A stretch of 64,000 nucleotides of DNA. Origin: Plumapathes pennacea (taxonomy: Eukaryota > Cnidaria > Anthozoa > Antipatharia > Myriopathidae). The translations under genes and the position numbers were made by a program. The stretch spans positions 3,089,501-3,153,500 of the forward strand of contig OZ038470.1 of NCBI GenBank assembly GCA_964036295.1, given 5' to 3'. Positions 23,386 to 35,400 of this stretch are shown here, in pieces. Below the pieces are notes generated by a model. The model ran no database searches. It saw nothing but the letters and a program-made list of their open reading frames with translations, and was not told the origin of the DNA. Each line of letters begins with the position of its first letter. Within the stretch, counting starts at the first letter, position 1.

Positions 23386-26300
23386 CTAGCTGACATATGT
23401 CTTCCCAAACTGATCAAACAGAGGAATTGGTGACACCACAGTTTCAAAACGCTGTGGAAGACAAAGGATGCAGAAATCTTAAAAAAAAAAAGATACAAAT
23501 TTACCTGTATCTAAACGCTACTGTGGTGTAGGCAGCCAGGTTTCAGAACTTTCTTAAAACTTTATATTAATCAAATAAATCAATATTTTTAGTAGTATGT
23601 TTCTCCCCAGATACTTTCTCTCACTTCAAGCTGAATGACTTGCATGTTTTGACTTGCCCTTTCTTCTTTTCATTCTTTGATACATACTGTATATACCTTT
23701 AACTTAAGTTTGTGTACTGCAGATGTGTGGAGAATCAACTTAGCTGGAAATTAAGCTGCATAGAAATGTTTCTTATTAACTGGAATATTAATCAGGGTTC
23801 TTACCTTATTTGACACATGATGTTCTTTGTCTTCTTCTCTGAAGTGTTTTGTGCCATATGGTAATCTGTTGGAACATCACACTTATGACAGACTGCATAA
23901 ACAGACATTCATCTCAACATAATTATTTTCTTAATCCTGAAGCATTGGGTTTCACCAAATTAAGCCACCTTAGTTAGACTGACATGTTTTGCAGCAGCTG
24001 TATGGCAGTTTTAGGAGCAAAAAACACAATCCTTGTAAATCAAAAATGTCTTGTAGAAGCACTGCAGTAAAAAAAAAAAAAAAAAAAAAAAACCTACCTT
24101 CCATACATTGAAGAAGTGTGCAAAAGAGGGTCATATGGAACTTTTCTATGAGTGAAAGGAACAAACCTGGAGAAGAGACAATGGGACATCAATTTTAGGG
24201 GATTTATATAACTTACACATGCCAGCACAATATATTAACAATTCTTCTCTGACAGCTTGCACCAGAGCAGATGTCTACGGTAGATCAAACAGAGTGCACT
24301 AGCAGACTGGAAAGTTTGGCAGCTCCAAGCTACAGCATGGACATGACTTTCATTGCACCCTATATAGGAACTGCTACAGTACTGAGAAACATACTTGTCA
24401 TCTATCAGACGTGTCACCCATTCTTGCGCTTTCATGTCAGATCTGGAAAAAAGACCAGGGAATATAGTATAGTCTGTATGACAAAACCTATCAATACCCA
24501 CTTGTAAGTGTTTACCAAATTATTGGTTTTACAAGTTGTGGCCCAGCAATCTTGAAAGACTACTGAACTATGTTTGGCTTGAAAAAAATATTTTTCTCCT
24601 AATGCACATGCACTTCAAAAGTCAAAAAGTAGCTTACTGGTCATAAAGATCATTATTTCTTCAATAAACAAATTGCAAACAGTAATATAAATAATTATAA
24701 TAATAATATACCTTGCATCATCAGCTGATGTGTAAGATGTAGCAACACGAAGAGTGGGATTCAGTGGTTTGTGCCGCTGGTCCCACACTTCATCAGGAGT
24801 ACGGAATGGCCCCTACAGTGCCAAAATATAACAAAATAATAAGTCAAGAGCCTGCAGCACTCTAATTGGTCAAATGGATGAAGTGTCCATTTCCCTGATT
24901 GGTCAAGAGGAGAGCTTCCTAATATAAGTTTGATTGGTTGAGGCCACCACAAACAGCAGCAAACTACTGAAAGCTAACCATTAAATTTATCCATTTTATC
25001 ATATAACTCCATAGTTCTTTGTAATTGCAAAACCAGTCTACATTGGAGTAAATTTAAAACCTGGACAGCTCTTCTCATACCTGCATTTTTGATTCAATAG
25101 GAGGTAGTGGTTTATATTTAGAGTCCCTGATAAGGACCTCAGTGCTGCCAGACAAGTCAAGGATGTCAACAACATCTGGTTTGACGCGAGAGGGACTCTT
25201 CTTCCGGTTGTTATGCTGAAGTCGCACACTTCTCAACTCAAGCTCCTTTGCAGATGGTCTTACAGCAAAGGGAGAACTGTAGACTCCAGGAATTTGGTGA
25301 GTACTTATTAAGTAATGTGTTTTCCTGGCTTTCATTTCCATGGATTTCTGTAAAGAAACAAATAACACTTTCAAACAGCTCTAATCAGAATAACTATGGT
25401 GAGTAACTGAAGGAAAGAAACTGAAGTTGACTCCAATCTCAGGAGTGAAATGGTTAATTTGCTGAGGAGTAAATTACTTTTTACCAAAATATTTTCCTTT
25501 GGAATGATGTGGGACATTTTTGTGATTTGATAATATATTCCTGTTTGAGACATTCTGCTCTCTACTGAGTCACCAAGGAAACATTTGTGCAAATTTTTAT
25601 ACACAGTACCTTGTCCTTCTCCTGTTTCTCTTTCGCCCTTATTCTGGCAGATTGTACAGCCAGGTTTTCCAGTTCATTTCTGAGAAGGTATGCAGATTTG
25701 TGTAAACTGTCAGTACCAAAGCCACTGTCTTGACATTTTAAGAACATTATTATAATACTTTATACCATACCTTACTATTTCATTCTTTGCCACCAGCCCT
25801 TCTAAATATCTCTTTCGACTGTAAAAGTTGTGGATATACTTTCGAACATAATACCCTGCAGATGAAAAAACAAAAAACACTCTTTACACAACAAACCCCA
25901 CCCAAAAGGCACTCTAAAATCCAAAAATATATGTATAATTATACTTAAGTGAAAAAGAAATTTGAGAGTGAGAACAAATAATAATTCACGTACCTCTCCA
26001 CACCTTCTGGATCTGAAATATAAAAAGATCTAGTTATTAAATTAATGATACAAACTTATTCCCTCGTATACAGACAATGGTAGCCAAGGGTCAGGCAGAC
26101 TATTTTGCACTAATGCATTTTCTTTATTTATTGAGAGGACATAGCACGATGAGACATAAATGCTGAAGTTTTGCAACAACTTATAATATCTTGGAACATG
26201 CAACTATCAACTTTCAAGATGTCAACTTACAGTCGTTGCCTGGTTGTTATAATATTCCATCCTCATTTCTGCCACTTGTTGCTGTGGAATGAAAAAGTCA

Positions 26301-27329
26301 ACCATGTACATTATATGAAAGCCATGGAGGGTTTCACATAAAAATACAAAAAAACTGAAACTTGTAAAACATATAATTTTGTACAGTATAATCCAGTTCA
26401 CATACCTTATCTACAGTATACATGTGTGCATTGACATACAATTATAGAAACTTGAATTTTGACACTATTTCTTGCAGATGGTAGTCTAAACAGAAAATAC
26501 ATCATCTTTCCATCAGAACAGCACAAGACATCTTACCCTGACGCGTTGTCTGTATATTTCTCTGCCTTTGTGGCCTCGGAAATGCCTCTGAATAATTGTT
26601 GCACAGCAATGCAGAAACCTTGGAACAGGAAGAAAGATATTATGTTATTCCTTTCACTTCTCCTTCAGTCTCCTAGCTGCTGATAAGTGCATAAACAGCT
26701 GGAAATGACTGATGCAGTTCTAAGTTTATTTGACCTAGTTGATGGATTGTTCAGGTGTAATCTGATAGAACTATATATTCTCACTGCATTACTTGTGTAT
26801 TTTCTTCTTGAATAGTTGGGAGAATTTGTTTTATGGGAGTGAAAGGAAAGATAAGAATCGCACATGTCCCTGTAAAATGTCAAATAGAAGTTCTATCAAC
26901 TTACTTGATGTAGGCCCTAACTCTTGTGCCTCTAAACCAGCTCTGAATCTTTATCGCTGCACTGAATTCTTCACTTCTCTCTGCTTCAGCTTCTCTGTAA
27001 ATCATTTACAATGACGTGCATAAGAACCAGTCTCAGGAAAATTGAACCACGGGTGATTGGGTAAACTGAACCACTCGTTCAGACAAAATCCTTCCCTCCT
27101 GAGGTTCCCAGAAATGGAAACAATTCAGATCTTCAGTACATCCGAACTGTATAAGATTCAAAATATCACACCGAGGTTTGGATGTGATCGGCTAATTTAC
27201 CCTTCATGTTGACCGCCATTATAATAGTTTATGCTGCAGGCAACATACTCCGCGCAAGTACCTTGCTTTGAGGAATAATTCATCCACGATATCCCTCTGA
27301 GAAGACATCAGTCCGATGAACGTCGCCAT
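23386..27329 (-). CDS. SPATA17: Spermatogenesis-associated protein 17, IQ-motif protein
   Basis: Twelve exons: 27329-27262, 26994-26905, 26618-26537, 26281-26231, 26012-25994, 25855-25771, 25679-25610, 25347-25081, 24812-24712, 24442-24395, 23865-23805, 23451-23386. All joins keep phase and give 335 residues (human 361). Three IQ calmodulin-binding motifs are seen: AAIKIQSWFRG, ATIIQRHFRG and IQKVWRG-YYVRKY. The block HYLISTHQIPGVYSSPF is diagnostic, and the C-terminus PLFDQFGKTYVS matches the family end. SPATA17 is a ciliary and sperm flagellar protein, placed in the central apparatus or axoneme. Exon 5 is a 19-nt microexon inside the third IQ motif. A start 7 codons upstream (27350) is also possible. 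An RFX X-box overlaps this upstream start. Confidence 0.92.
24069..24091. repeat. Poly(A) run in a SPATA17 intron
   Basis: A run of about 23 A on the plus strand lies between SPATA17 exons 10 and 11. It is probably simple-sequence slippage or the tail of an old insertion. Confidence 0.8.
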
Positions 27330-27342
27330 CTTCTCCAATCCA

Positions 27343-27356
27343 GTAGTCATGACAAC
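27343..27356. promoter_or_regulatory. RFX X-box motif at the SPATA17 start
   Basis: The sequence GTAGTCATGACAAC fits the RFX consensus GTHNYYATRRNAAC at every position. It lies 14-27 bases upstream of the preferred SPATA17 ATG on the minus strand. RFX factors drive motile-cilia genes across animals, and SPATA17 is such a gene, so the context supports function. That it is bound is an inference. Confidence 0.6.
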
Positions 27357-29418
27357 GGTGGCCGGAGTACAACAAAGATCCCGGATGTGAACTGGGACGA
27401 GTGCAGCGTGGGAACAAGGCATCGCGGGCGCCGAAACACCGACGACCTGGAACAGTCACTTCCGCGACCTCCAGCATATTCCGCATGAGCGCAATTCAGG
27501 ATGTTTGACGCTTCAGATCAACGAAAACGAAATGACCGCAATTTCTCGGCAACGGAAGGTCTAGGCCTGCGACTAACAAGCGGTCGCGGTTACATGACGG
27601 AAAAAATGACGTAATCGACGGCTGATGACGAAACACGACTGTGCGAAATCGGTTTATTTACAAGCCAGATCAGATGGCGGATTGCTCAAAATTAGCTAAT
27701 GCAGCTTTCCATTTTGTAGCAGAGTTACTGATCAACAAAGTAGCAAGTCTATTGCGGAGTGCTGACTGACAAAAGCAATCGACGGCGCTGGTTCCTGTGA
27801 CGTCACAGGTGCTGCATCACGTTCGTTCTGAGTGACACGACTAAGGAAGATTGCGACTTCCAAGTAATTAAAAAAGGATGAAACGTTTAATTGAAATATT
27901 CGGATGAAGAAGCTGACCGGGCAGAGAAAAAAAAAATTGGGTCTGAATTTTTTTTTACGTGTCAGGAATCTGCTTGTTGACTGTTTTTGCTTCTTTTTAC
28001 TATGCCCGGTTTGCAATGGCATCGTATCATTGACACGTACACTTAAAAGTTATTTTTATCACTAAATCGTCATTAATCATCGTCGTCAACAAAAACAACA
28101 AAAGTCATCATTAGCAGTGTATTCTTGCACCTCACTGTGGCAGTGTTTACATGAGACGTTGTTGATTTACGCACTTCGCGAACTTTCTGGTTTTTTCTTG
28201 ATAGGCCGCAATAGACAAGCATTCATTTTTTTTACCGGTAAACTCCAGCGGAAAACAAATGACGCGGTACACACAAACCGCACCCCGCTCTCTGGTCCAA
28301 CTGAAAATAATTCTTGAGTGTTCTTTTCCGTAACGCCAGACTTGGCTGCTCGGAAGATATGACGAACTGGGCGGTGGGGTTTCATACTATTACTTTACCA
28401 CTCCAGTGTATGCAGTTCGGGATGCAGTTGCGATTTCGGCGTTCTCTGGTAAAAGTGTTTACAGTTTTTTTGGTCCGATTACCATTAATTGACCGTTCGC
28501 AATGACATCATTATGATCGTAATGAATTTTACAACTGTTGTGCTGCATTTGGATGCCTGGGTCACTAAAGAAAACAATATCAGCTTGTCTTATGCAATAA
28601 AGTTTCCATTTAAGGAGCGAACGCCGAAGGAAGTCGCTAGCAACACCACAGGAAACCCTTGCAAGACTTTTCATCTTCCAATTCAGTAGTACACAAATTT
28701 GTCCAAATATGTCGCACGTCCGATATTATCGGATCTATGAATACTTATCATATCTCAAAATTAATTCTCGGTATGTTAAAGACGAGTCTTTGAGGGTTTC
28801 CTAGCCACCACAGCACTTTTCACTTTCGATCATGGTGCCATAGTAGCGCATTTTAAAACATAATCCCTTGTCTCGGGACACAGGCCTTCGGGGGCTCAAA
28901 CGGAATCAGACCATGACAACATGCATGAACACTATCCTACGTGATCTTCCGGGCACGAATCCTACTCAGTTTCGTCCAAACATATGCGTACTTCCCGACG
29001 CCTACCTGATATTGAAATTTAGCTGTATTTAGTTAATGATGTAAACCAAATCGTGCGCTCTTTCGCAACATCATATGTTTCCTTCCTGGAGAGTAGTCAG
29101 CGGTTTTTGTTGCTAATATTGAACGTTACCTCATTGGCTCGAGATGACATCATAGTTATACTTTCAATTATATTTATCAAGCGCGATGGAGGCTCTGTAG
29201 AAGTTCAACGCACAAGTAATTTTGCGCTTCTAAAATTGCTGAAGTCATCACATCTTTGGGAAACCTTGTTACAGAATCCTTCCAACCTTCTTCATGTGCA
29301 ATATTGTCGTGTCCTGGACTCAAGATCTGTGGAACGAAATAAGTTGCTCGCCGCCCTATTGTAAATTCATCGATTCTTGATTTTTTTTTTCTCAAATCGG
29401 CACTTTTACTTTACCTTA
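27357..29418. promoter_or_regulatory. Divergent intergenic region between SPATA17 and DUSP10
   Basis: The two genes point away from each other across about 2.1 kb. The part near SPATA17 (27.4-27.9 kb) is CpG-rich and holds TGACG-type half sites at about 27595-27625 and a perfect 16-bp palindrome around TGACGTCA. Open frames inside have no recognisable domains. No further gene was seen. Confidence 0.5.
27794..27809. promoter_or_regulatory. Palindromic CRE (TGACGTCA core)
   Basis: CCTGTGACGTCACAGG is a perfect 16-bp palindrome with the full CREB/ATF site at 27798-27805. A nearby TGACGTAA and two TGACG half-sites lie about 200 bases toward SPATA17. CREB/ATF control of SPATA17, DUSP10 or both is inferred only from the motif. 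Confidence 0.5.
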
Positions 29419-32400
29419 ATGCCTCCTTACCACTTGGCCGAAGCAACAGGATATTCGCTTGGAAGGAAAACAGTGAATGTTAGCATGAGTTGTGGGAAAT
29501 GTCCGTGTCTTTCACCTCGCGAAGTAGCAGAGCGACTGGTCAATGAAGGAGACAATGAGATTCTGCTCGTGGACTGCAGATCTTTAGTTGCATTTAACGT
29601 GAGACACATAAAAGGAGCGATACATATTAACTGTAGCGGCATACTTCGGAAAAGACTTACACAAGGAAAAGCGAAATTGAAGGATTTAATCTCCTCCGCA
29701 GAAGGAAAGGAACGTTTCGCAAGCGAAAGCTCACAGAGAACATTGGTTGTTTACGACGAATTGTCGAGCGGTCATGGTTGTGAGGAGAGCGGCCCTTGTA
29801 GACCAATCTGCCTTGTTCAAGAAACTCTTATAAAGGAAGGTAGAACTATTTCAGTCTTGAAAGGTGAGTGCAATAATCTTTTTCACTAAAGAAAGAGTGA
29901 AGCGAAGTTGTCTCTTTTGTTATCTGAGTCAACAAAGGCCTTCATAAGGCTATGTCTCGATGTTATTTAGTTTGAGCATGAAATTGTGAAGATTTTCTTT
30001 GAACCATGTCGTGCTCCCAAAATTGTGTGGCTGTTTGTAAACAAAAAGGCATTCTGTCGCTGCTTGTCTCGCTTGGCCTGCTCTGGCCAGTGTCCCGATC
30101 CTACTGTCACGAGCGCAGATGTGACACTCATGACCTGTCAGCTTTTGTCTTGAGGCGTTTGATCGCATCTGCGCTGCTTGGCAATTGTCGTGGAAACGAT
30201 CCACTTTCGTGTGTGTTGTTTGTCTTGATGACCTCATGCGTTTTCCATTCCATTCTTTTCTGGATTAACGAATTTCACTGGAATCATGCCATCTACAGTA
30301 TTCCCTAAAGATCGATTGGTCCTTACCGCATGTCACTTATGTGAAAAGACAAATGCATCACAATTCCCCCCACCCCTCCCCCTACCCAAAATTATCCACT
30401 CCCTGTGTCAACTCAAATATATCTGAAATTTATGCAGTGTATTACTGAGGAAACAAGGAAGTGTCACCTCTGATATTTTCCCGGAATAGAACTGAAACTG
30501 CATACTGGCAGAAGTTGATTGCATATTCAACTTTTGTCATTTGCATTTCCACTTTGGCATGGTTATACTCGAAAGTTGAATTCTGTGGTTTCCTGTGACA
30601 TTTTGTATTTGTTGAGTCATGTTGAATGTATAGCACAGTGTGGGAACTTTTACTTGAATTTGATTTAAAGCATCATCTATAGTTGCACATACTGTATGTA
30701 TAGTGCAGGTATGTTGTGTGATAAACTTACTTAAACAGAATTGTACCTTCTGTAATATTTTCCCAAAATTGGTTAAGACTGATCAGAAGCAAGATTCTCT
30801 TTTCAGCACATAGTCAGCTATATGCAGCTTAGTATGGAGAAATTGCAGGGCTGTACTTGCTTAGGTTCAAGATACTCAGTTCACTGCTCATCTAGTTTGT
30901 TCAGGGCAGGAATGCTGACATATATCTTTTGAGACAAAAATAGTTAACAGCTTCTTACACTGACCACAAACAGATTTTGAACAAGTGATCTTTTATCAGC
31001 TTTACACCACCATCTCATCAAGGCAGAAGTTTCTAATGACCAATACCATATTTTCAAGTTTCAAGTAATGCATAGTATGAACTGTATTTTAAGAGCAGCA
31101 GGAATTTACAGATTTGATATTGACTTGACTGTTCAGCTTCACATTTTTAAAGTGGTTTGATGTTGGCCCAACATACCCCTCCCTAGTATTATATTATTTT
31201 TCTCCTACCCCACCCTAGATGGGCACAGCAGATATTTTGTTTCCTGGTGCTCAAATTACTTTCTCAGTTTCTGTTTTAACTCTATTTCCTTGTATGTATT
31301 TTAAAACAACTGTTTCCTGAAAAGCTTAGGTTTCACTGCATCTGGTTAAACTACTGTACAAGTAGAATCCCCACAAATAGCCAAACTTCAAAATTCTGAA
31401 AACGGAAAGAGCTTGGGAGATTTATCTTTAATAATAAAATGAGAAGATTCTGGCAATATGTGACTGTCAGTTCAAATATATATGTATTTTTAAACATTTG
31501 TTTATATTTTTAGCTTTTTCTGATTTTCTGTTTCTTGCTATATTTTTCTTTTTTTTTCTTTTGCTGCATGAGTTATTTCACTTACCTAGTGAACCTTGAA
31601 AATATTTTGTTTATGATCTTGTAAGCACAAAGGCATAAAATTACTGGGCCCCTAAAATTACAAATAACATACTGCTATCTTGTTGTAGCCACAACAAAGT
31701 TTGTCAACTTTCTCAGAAAAGTTTGACTTCTTTTCACAATATTCATATTAGTTTTAATTTGCTTAGTTGCAATTTTATATTCATTATTTAAGAGAAAGTC
31801 AGGGTCATTAAGTCCTAGAAATCTATATTTATCTTGTTTCTCAAGAAACACTTACAAAAAATCACAATATTTCAGCAAATATTTAAAATAGATCATCTTT
31901 GACAAATTCATTTTGGCTTTTGTTTTTCCAAGTAAAATGTTTCTTACATAATGCTAACTTAATTTAGGTTTGTTACACACAATACAATAGCTGTGACCCA
32001 TGGTATGATAACTCACAATACCATTGACCTGTAAAGTTAATCAAATGATTAGCTGTCTAGCTTGTCTTAAAAGTTCCACAGGCCAGTGGTGCAAGGAGAC
32101 ATTACAGCATAGGTTCAACACAGAACAGCTTGATATCCATTTCACCTGGTTCATTTGAATTAGTGCTCTGTCTCTCTGGATCAGTTCAGTTGATTTAGTG
32201 TGAAGGAGGGATTAGTAAACATTGGAGGAATATAACAATTATCAGGATGCCCTGTAAACTGGGAGTTTTCCTTTCATTGGAAATACCTTTTCAACGATTT
32301 GGTGAGAGTTGTTTTGTGTTAATTACTAAACTTCAGACTTAATTTATAGCAAGTGCTTTTGTTTTGAATCTGTTTTTTAGAGCATGTTTCTTAGATACAG

Positions 32401-35400
32401 TATATGACGCTCTCTCATGGACTGTTCATTTATAAATAACAGACCCAGAACCAACATAAAGGTCAGGGTCATTTTTTTCTTATGTTTTTTGTTAAGTCTG
32501 TGCAATGACTACTATTAACAGTATTAACTGGATTCTTGAACACCATGACAGTTTTTTTTAACGATTGTGACGAATGGGTCATTTAATTTTTTCTTAAAAG
32601 TGTTGCTATATAGTGTTGCTCTTTATTTCGAAAGTCTTTAGAAGATGTGTAAGAAGACGATGCCACTGTTGGAATACGGTTCTCGGTTGTTTCTCCAAAA
32701 AACACATTGTTTCTTGGTGCTAAAGTAAAAAGAAAAATACATTCCAGTAGAAAGCAGAGAAAACAGATTTATTTCCTAGAAATTCGTTTTTGTCCAATAA
32801 AGTTCGTGCGTTTGAGCCACGTGAGACGATTTCAAGAAAATATTTTGCTCGGCTGCTGTGCAGTGCTACTACTATATTCTGCGTAAAATTAAACGGAGTT
32901 TTATTTTTTGTCCGACACACACTTTTTTTTTATGGTTGGGAGAATCTGTATGTCAACAGTTTTTATAAGGAATAAATGAGAGTACGACCCTTCACGATGG
33001 TTTTCTCCTAACCATTTATAAAGAAAATGTGTGGCTGTTGTAGTGAGAATTGATCCTTCCAGCTTTCATCCGAGTTGGCTATCAAATAGCAAATTCTCTT
33101 AAGTACAAAGAGAAATGGAAGTGATCACAATGAGCGCTCTGCGCTCTTGTGTGTGGTCCAATGTGAAGAGGGAAAGCTCTTAAAATTCGTCGAGGCGATG
33201 CTTTATTACACCGACACCTTGTCTGTGAAGTATAGCAGGTATGTTAAACGACGGGAATTGATGCGGAACCACTCGTGTAAACTGTTAACTCATCAGATCT
33301 TGAACGTCAAGCTCTTAAGTCATAATTAAGTCATGTTTACGTTGTTTTCTCAATGACCTAATGGACCATCGCTCGGAGCTCCTTACCTACGCGAAGTCGC
33401 TACATGAAAAAACGGCCAACTTTTTGCGCTACGGAAGACGGGAGGCATCTGCGTGGTCGGAGGCGTCCGCTGTCGAGTGTGCGTCGACATGCATTGCGTC
33501 CGACTAGATGACTACCAGCCGTTCATCGGTGGTAAATACGACCTTTGCTTGTTGCTCTTTGTTACTGTTCATTTGTTGTTTGCAGGTGGCTGTGACAAGG
33601 CTTCAATTTCGAGGTTAAGTCTGGCTAAACGGACCCGCAATTCTTACGTGCCGCGTTTCGTTTGGCTACACCTTTGCGTCGCCGTGCGTTGCGTTTTACC
33701 GTTTGGCCGCAAGCTTGTTACGCAGTTTGCGATTTTGCAATCTTGTGTTGACTTGCGAGTCTGTTTGGCCAGGGCTTTGTGTGCATGAGCTCTTCGATGA
33801 ATACCCAGTAACTTCTGCAAAAAAAAAAAATCGGTCTCTTATAGTTCGTTTCCTTCCAAGCTGGAACGTCTCTTAGTTCGACTGCGTCTACATGGCTTCG
33901 GAGCGTACTTTGAACCGACTTCGGTTTTAGTTTCCACGCTGTCCAAAAAGGGATGCCTTAGCTATCACGCCGGTTACGTATGTTTTGGAAAAGTTTCGCA
34001 AACTTTTTTAAGTTATAACATTGCTAGTGCTTGAGAGAAAGTCTAGCAAGAAGTGTGATGTTGTAATGAGGTATACGGTGTGAGAATGTTCACGCGCTTC
34101 GTGTGGAATACGCCTCTATTTTGGGAAGCAAACAGCAACGCTGGGAGTTTCGTGTGTTAAGCACTTGATACTCGCGTGCCCAGGGACTATATACAGGCAG
34201 CAAGAGTTGCCATGCTGTAACAAACTCTGACTAACGTTGGAAGTTCTATTCTGGCGGAAGTTGGGACTGAAATACGTTTTGTTTTGTTTGAGGTAGCAAC
34301 AATTGAGTGTGTTGAGGTCTGGGTACCTGTTCTATGCAGGTGTGTAATTGTGTAAATACAAATCAGCTAGTGTTAATCACAAAATCATCCCACACTGATA
34401 CTTCGGTTACGACTACGGCAACAACAGTAAGGACAGAAGTGAGAAACATCTTCACTCAGTGACATTGCAGCGTAACGGATCGTGTTCATTGCTTCGCAGG
34501 TTGTAATGGCTAATCTGGTGATCAGCTTCAATTTGCCCTTTTAATTCTCTTACTAGCAATACATTAGGTAGTATGAAGAACTTTGCGCTCGATAGCTTGC
34601 TCAGGTGAAAGTTGGTTGAAGAATTTGCCATGAACTCGGGAGCAAAAGGGTTGCAGATTCTCTCAGCCATTTGTGAAGAAAATATATGGCTTGTGTAGAG
34701 AGATTTGATAATTCAATCAACTTTCATCTGAGCAAGCTATCAAAAGCCAAGTTCTCTTGCATGTGTATTGTATTTGTGGTGAGAGAACGAAGGAAAAAAT
34801 TGAAGTTCATCACTACTAGGAATGAAAGGGTTAGATAGGGAAGTTTCACACGCACTTAACTCTGATCCTTTGATTTTTCGCCTAGGTGGTCTGAAAGAGT
34901 TTTGCAAAGACTACGAGAGTTTGTGTGAGAATGCCTCTCCGCGTTGTCCACTGAGCTCACAATGTGACTTCCCACCCTCGCCGATCTGCCCCAGTACCTC
35001 TCCAAGTTCTTGTCCACAGCGGCCGAAAGGAACCCCGGTCACGTCCGTCCTACCTTTTTTGTTTCTTGGCAACGAGGAAGGAGCCGCTGATGAGGTCTTA
35101 CTTGACCGTTTGGAGATCAAATATGTGTTAAACATTACACCCAAGTGTCCGAACTACTTCAGTCAGCGGTCAGATATGCATTATAAGCAGATCAAAATCC
35201 ATGACTCAAATCAAGAAGACATTGGACAGTACTTCGAGGAAGCAGTACAGTTTATAGGTAAGTTTGAGAATGCGCTTCGCGCTTTGGCAGCCATTTTGTT
35301 TTTCAGCATTGATTTTTGGTGATGTGCGGACCGCAGTGGAGACAGACATTCGCAGTTGTAAAAATAGCCCTCAGAACCAGAATGATGGGAGATGCGGCTG

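Larger units (their letters stand above)
29864..34885 (+). other. DUSP10 intron 1 with a possible internal promoter
   Basis: A 5-kb intron. The first part (30.3-33.2 kb) is AT-rich with no gene. From about 33.3 to 34.3 kb CpG frequency rises, and a 48-codon open frame starts with ATG at 33361 and ends at 33507; a donor (GTG then GTAAAT) follows near 33530. This could be an alternative first, untranslated exon of DUSP10. Two inverted copies of the TTAA MITE family lie at about 34500-34630 and 34660-34835. Confidence 0.4.

Noticed and set aside
29053-29364. 103-codon open frame just upstream of DUSP10
   Set aside because: It ends before the DUSP10 start, is not in a joinable frame, and lacks DUSP10 N-terminal similarity.
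30006-30308. 100-codon open frame in DUSP10 intron 1
   Set aside because: No family resemblance and no splice or promoter support.
33453-33788. 111-codon open frame in DUSP10 intron 1
   Set aside because: No domain, biased composition, and it overlaps a CpG-rich stretch better explained as regulatory.
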